64,000 nt of DNA, taken from NCBI GenBank assembly GCA_051294375.1, contig CM119269.1:2331601-2395600 (forward strand), in the 5' to 3' direction. Made by a program: the position numbers and the translations under genes. Shown here one piece after another: positions 60,600 to 64,000 of the stretch. The notes under the pieces are model-generated. The model was given only the letters and a program-made list of their open reading frames with translations. It was not told the DNA's origin and did not search any database. Numbering within the stretch: position 1 is the stretch's first letter; the number at the start of each line of letters is the position of its first letter. This DNA is from Paraspadella gotoi (taxonomy: Eukaryota > Chaetognatha).

Positions 60600-61145
60600 G
60601 TCCCTCATTTCGCATTCAGAAGCGACATCTTCCGCTAAAAGCACAAAAAACGAAAGGACGAGCGCCATCGCTACATCCGCCTTCGCACCCACAGCGACGT
60701 CCACAACGACGACGACGACTACGATAATCGATCTCAGTTCTACTACTGAAAAACAGAAACGTACTCGTTTCAAGGGCAAAGTCAGAGAGGGAAGAGAGAG
60801 AGAGAGAGAAAAAAAGAAGTATATAAAAGGGCGTGGGTGTGACTCGTTTCTTCGGCCAGGGAATCGGGGGCGTCGAAGCAGACAGCGTAGGCTATCGTAG
60901 GTAGACGAAGAGCGTGACGGTGGGACGGGGGGGGGGAGATCGGAGGGGGGGGGGTTAAATGAGGCTCGTTGTTGAAAAGAGGAGAAAAGAGAGAGACTTC
61001 CGGTCGACCTTGAGCGCGTCGAGCGGTGAGGGATGCGAGGGAGGCGAGCAGCGTCGGTAGCAGCGGCGGCAGAGTCGGCAGCTGCTGCGCGAGGGATGTG
61101 GGTGAGGCAGCCGGCGTCGCGGCGCGGGGCGACCTGACCTCGTTC
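60600..61145. other. GC-rich, CpG-rich region, possible promoter or exon
   Basis: GC rises strongly at 60850-61135 with G homopolymers and many CpG. Both strands have open frames rich in Ala, Arg and Ser. No domain or reliable splice pair. It could be a promoter island upstream of the minus-strand gene. Confidence 0.3.
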
Positions 61146-61763
61146 TAAAAATATATATATATATCCGTGCTCGAGAGAAAAAAAAATAGGAAAAAAAAAA
61201 TAGTCGAGAGAAAATCTGATTTTTCGCGACTTTCTTCTTTTCCTCTCTCTGTTTTTTTTTAGTTTTTTTTTTAGTGTTCGACATTCCTGCTTTGGCAAGA
61301 TTCCGAATTTCTGTCAGACTGAATCACACGACGGACACTTTGTGACTTGTGATGCGGGCGGAACGAAATAGATCTGATGCTTTTTTAAGGTTCAGATGAC
61401 TTAATATATATATGTGATTTTTTTTAATTTCCTTTGGTTTTTCTTAGTTTTGTTTGTTCCGTTTGAGTTTGTTTGTTTAATCTTTCTTTATTTTACATTA
61501 GAGATTTATATCGTTATCATGGTTAGTTTCTTTGTTTGTTCGTTGCTTTTTTCGTTTTTCCTTTCTTTCGTTTGTTCGTGAGTCGAAGTGGAAACTTTGA
61601 GGAGAGAAGTCGATTCTTTCTCATCCCAAAAGTTCGGTTTTACAATCTCATTTGCATATTCCAGTCGATGAATCAGATCGATGACTCCCGCGAGGGAGGA
61701 TGCGGAACAGAAAAAGGGAGAGGAAGTGGCAGGGGGCAAACGAGACTCGACCATGGAGAGATT

Positions 61764-61777
61764 GGAGAGAGAGAGAG

Positions 61778-61827
<50 letters not shown>

Positions 61828-61861
61828 GAGAGAGAGATAAGAGAGAGAGAGAGAGAGAGTT
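61764..61861. repeat. (GA)n microsatellite
   Basis: GA units with single-base slips. Upstream (61506-61754) the minus strand is open for 82 codons (SLAGVIDLIHRLEYANEIV...), with no recognisable family. Confidence 0.85.
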
Positions 61862-62202
61862 AGCCCCCCAAACACTGCAACATTTCAAATAGCAAAACTT
61901 AATAAAATAGAAAAAAAAAGAAGCAACAGGATTTTCTGCTTCATTGTCTTGCCTCTTTTTCTAACAGACTGAGTCCAAGCCTTCCCGTCTAATCTTTTTT
62001 TTTTAGAGAGGCTCTCGCATCGACGTATGTACATTGTACAATACAATTGTACATAAGTCTTTTGGCGGTTGTTGAGATCTCGAAATAACGAAGACGACAA
62101 CGAGAACCGAAAACAACCGTTGAAACAATTTCCTGTTTAATCCTCTGCTCTTGTAATTTAAGAAAACACCTGAGTCACTATTTCTCCTCGTTTCATTACT
62201 CA

Positions 62203-62295
62203 ATCTCTCTCTCTCTCTCTCTCTCTCGCTCTCTCCTCTCTCTCTCTCTCTCTCTCTGTCTCTCCTCTCTCTCTCTCTCCTCTCTCTCTCTTTCG
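62203..62295. repeat. (CT)n microsatellite
   Basis: CT units with several CTCC interruptions. Confidence 0.9.
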
Positions 62296-62443
62296 TGTCT
62301 CCCCTTGTCTCTGTCTTTCGCTTTTTCAATCCAACCCACTGAAATAAACCAGTTTTTTTAAATCACTCCAAAAGATCCACTTAAACACCTGAGTCTGTGG
62401 TTTTAATTTCCTTCTTTCTTTGTTTAACGCTTCTTTCTTTCTC

Positions 62444-62531
<88 letters not shown>

Positions 62532-62532
62532 T
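62444..62532. repeat. (TTTC)n microsatellite
   Basis: About 22 TTTC units. Confidence 0.95.
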
Positions 62533-62599
62533 TTTTCTTTTTTACTCCCTTCTCTTTCCTTTCCTTCTTCCTTCCTCCTTTCCAATTAATACACTCAAC

Positions 62600-64000
62600 T
62601 TTTGAAAGGAAATTCTGTTTTGACGCATCAAGTTTGAATTCAAATTGAAAAACAAAAGATCAGATCATCCAATGAAGAAGAACCCTTTAATATTCTTGTC
62701 ACGTCTAAATTTTACTGATCAGAATGCTTTGATTAATGATTATGCTATATTACTTATAAGGGCTCAGATGTTTTTTTTTCTACTATATAATTTACAATTT
62801 ACTCTTAGCTTAACCCTTTTTTTTATCTTCAGCTTAACGCTTCTTGGTTTTATGGTGTAAGCGTCACCGATCGAGGGCAAATCACCCAATTAACATATGT
62901 AACTTGAATTTGATGGACGCTTCCCGTCGTAGGCCGTCTCCCATCTCTAATCTCCCCACCTACCGTCGGCTATCTGCTTCTCAACATCTGTTACTCTACT
63001 TAGGATCGTTAATCGCTTTTAACCATTCGCGATCGTATGGTATTTAAAAACTGCCTTGCGCTATCTTTCATAAATTTCATACCAAAAAGAAAGTTCTATT
63101 CTATTTCCCTTTTGGGCTAATGGCGAAAAGAAATTGCCTACCATTAAGTTAATATACTAAAAATTGCTTAATAACGATGTAAAAAAAAAAAAACATAAAA
63201 TAAGGGAAAAGGGAACAATTTTTTTCATTTTTTGAAAATTTCATGAAGTTTTACAACTTTCGAATTCCTCCCCTTAAATTCTTTCAGTAATCAAATTCTT
63301 TTGATGTTTTTTAATTCATTATTTCGTCTTTTGTGTCATTGCTTCATTCAATGGAGTCTTGCTTCATCAGCAACTTGGAAATCTGCAGACGGAAAATGAT
63401 TTTGTTTCCCTGTCTTAAGGATTCCCTTTTAAGAAAAGGAGAAAGCAAAGAGAGAGAAAAAGGGATATAGAGAGAAAAATATTAAGAGAGATTGAGAACG
63501 AGAGGAATGTAAGGGCAGAGAAAAAAATAAATTAAGCCAACGTCACTGTGAAATACTATGCCTCGTCTCTCTCTAACATTTTAAGGTTTTAAATTCAGAT
63601 TCGTCTAAAATTCTTCACGATTCAGTTTGACCGGTCTTTTTTTTTTGTCCCGTTATTATTTTGCCGGTCTTTTGTTTGACCGTGATAATTTGGAGAGATA
63701 GGAGAAAATTTTTTAGTTCTTATTTAGACTCAGCAAAGAAACGATTCGCTCGTCCCTAATACAGTTTTACGGGACAACTTCTGAATATTTTATTGAAAAA
63801 TAAAGACTCAGAATTTGATTCACGACTTTTCCTTCATAATTGGCCTCGTGATTCAGCTCGTATTTTTATAAAGTTCCCTCGTCAAATTACACGAAACGAT
63901 CGACGTCTCGAAGGCGCGATGCAGCGGACTCGAAGCATCAAAATACTTCACAGTGACTTTCTTTTCTTTTCACGTATCATTGATGGCGATGCTGACGAAA
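62600..64000. other. No gene recognised
   Basis: AT-rich with a moderately GC patch at 62910-63050 and a GA-rich stretch at 63430-63520. No coding block with splice support and no further TIAM-like exon found up to the window end. Confidence 0.5.

Noticed and set aside
60414-61298. 294-codon minus-strand frame
   Set aside because: Much of it is the (GAAA)n run read as KERK repeats, and the rest is Ala/Arg-rich CpG island without a recognised domain.

Overview
The window looks like nuclear DNA from a metazoan invertebrate. The reasons are spliced genes with GT-AG introns of 0.4 to 23.5 kb, very abundant (CT)n/(GA)n, (TTTC)n, (TTA)n and other microsatellites, MITE-like and tRNA-derived short elements, a complete Ty3/gypsy LTR retrotransposon of the CsRn1/Kabuki type, and degenerate TTAGGG arrays. 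TTAGGG rather than TTAGG argues weakly against an insect. A flatworm or other lophotrochozoan is possible, but the species cannot be named. Four N runs (410-652, 1295-1319, 20184-20193, 28831-28855) show this is a draft scaffold. Indel-type differences between the two LTRs suggest residual sequencing error.

The main gene is a plus-strand RhoGEF of the TIAM/Still life (Sif) family. Nine exons can be chained in phase from 11,089 to 45,970: Ras-binding domain (three exons), PDZ domain (three exons), an acidic/basic linker (two exons) and the first helix of the DH domain. The rest of DH, the PH domains and the N-terminus are not visible. Intron 4 (14,883-38,393) holds most of the oddities: a 5.9 kb giant palindrome whose loop carries a broken EamA/DMT-type transporter gene (18.5-24.4 kb), a tRNA-Gly-like SINE, a 23-bp minisatellite in inverted blocks, a 10-bp GAAACGGAAC array, and elements ending in GTCTGTCC-type simple repeats.

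From 46 to 64 kb the plus strand shows no further TIAM exons. A set of minus-strand blocks with splice-like borders between 58,209 and 50,620 suggests a small unrecognised gene, possibly encoding a short secreted Cys-containing protein. The LTR retrotransposon (50,779-56,909) sits in its last intron, at the splice donor itself. It has a 4-bp target duplication, a tRNA-Trp primer site, gag with a CHCC finger, a -1 slippery heptamer in phase, and pol with PR, RT, RNase H and integrase (integrase frame-broken).

The first 9 kb and the remaining spaces are dispersed repeats, low-complexity DNA or sequence in which no gene is recognised. A recurring theme is that long CT tracts run directly into 3' splice sites.
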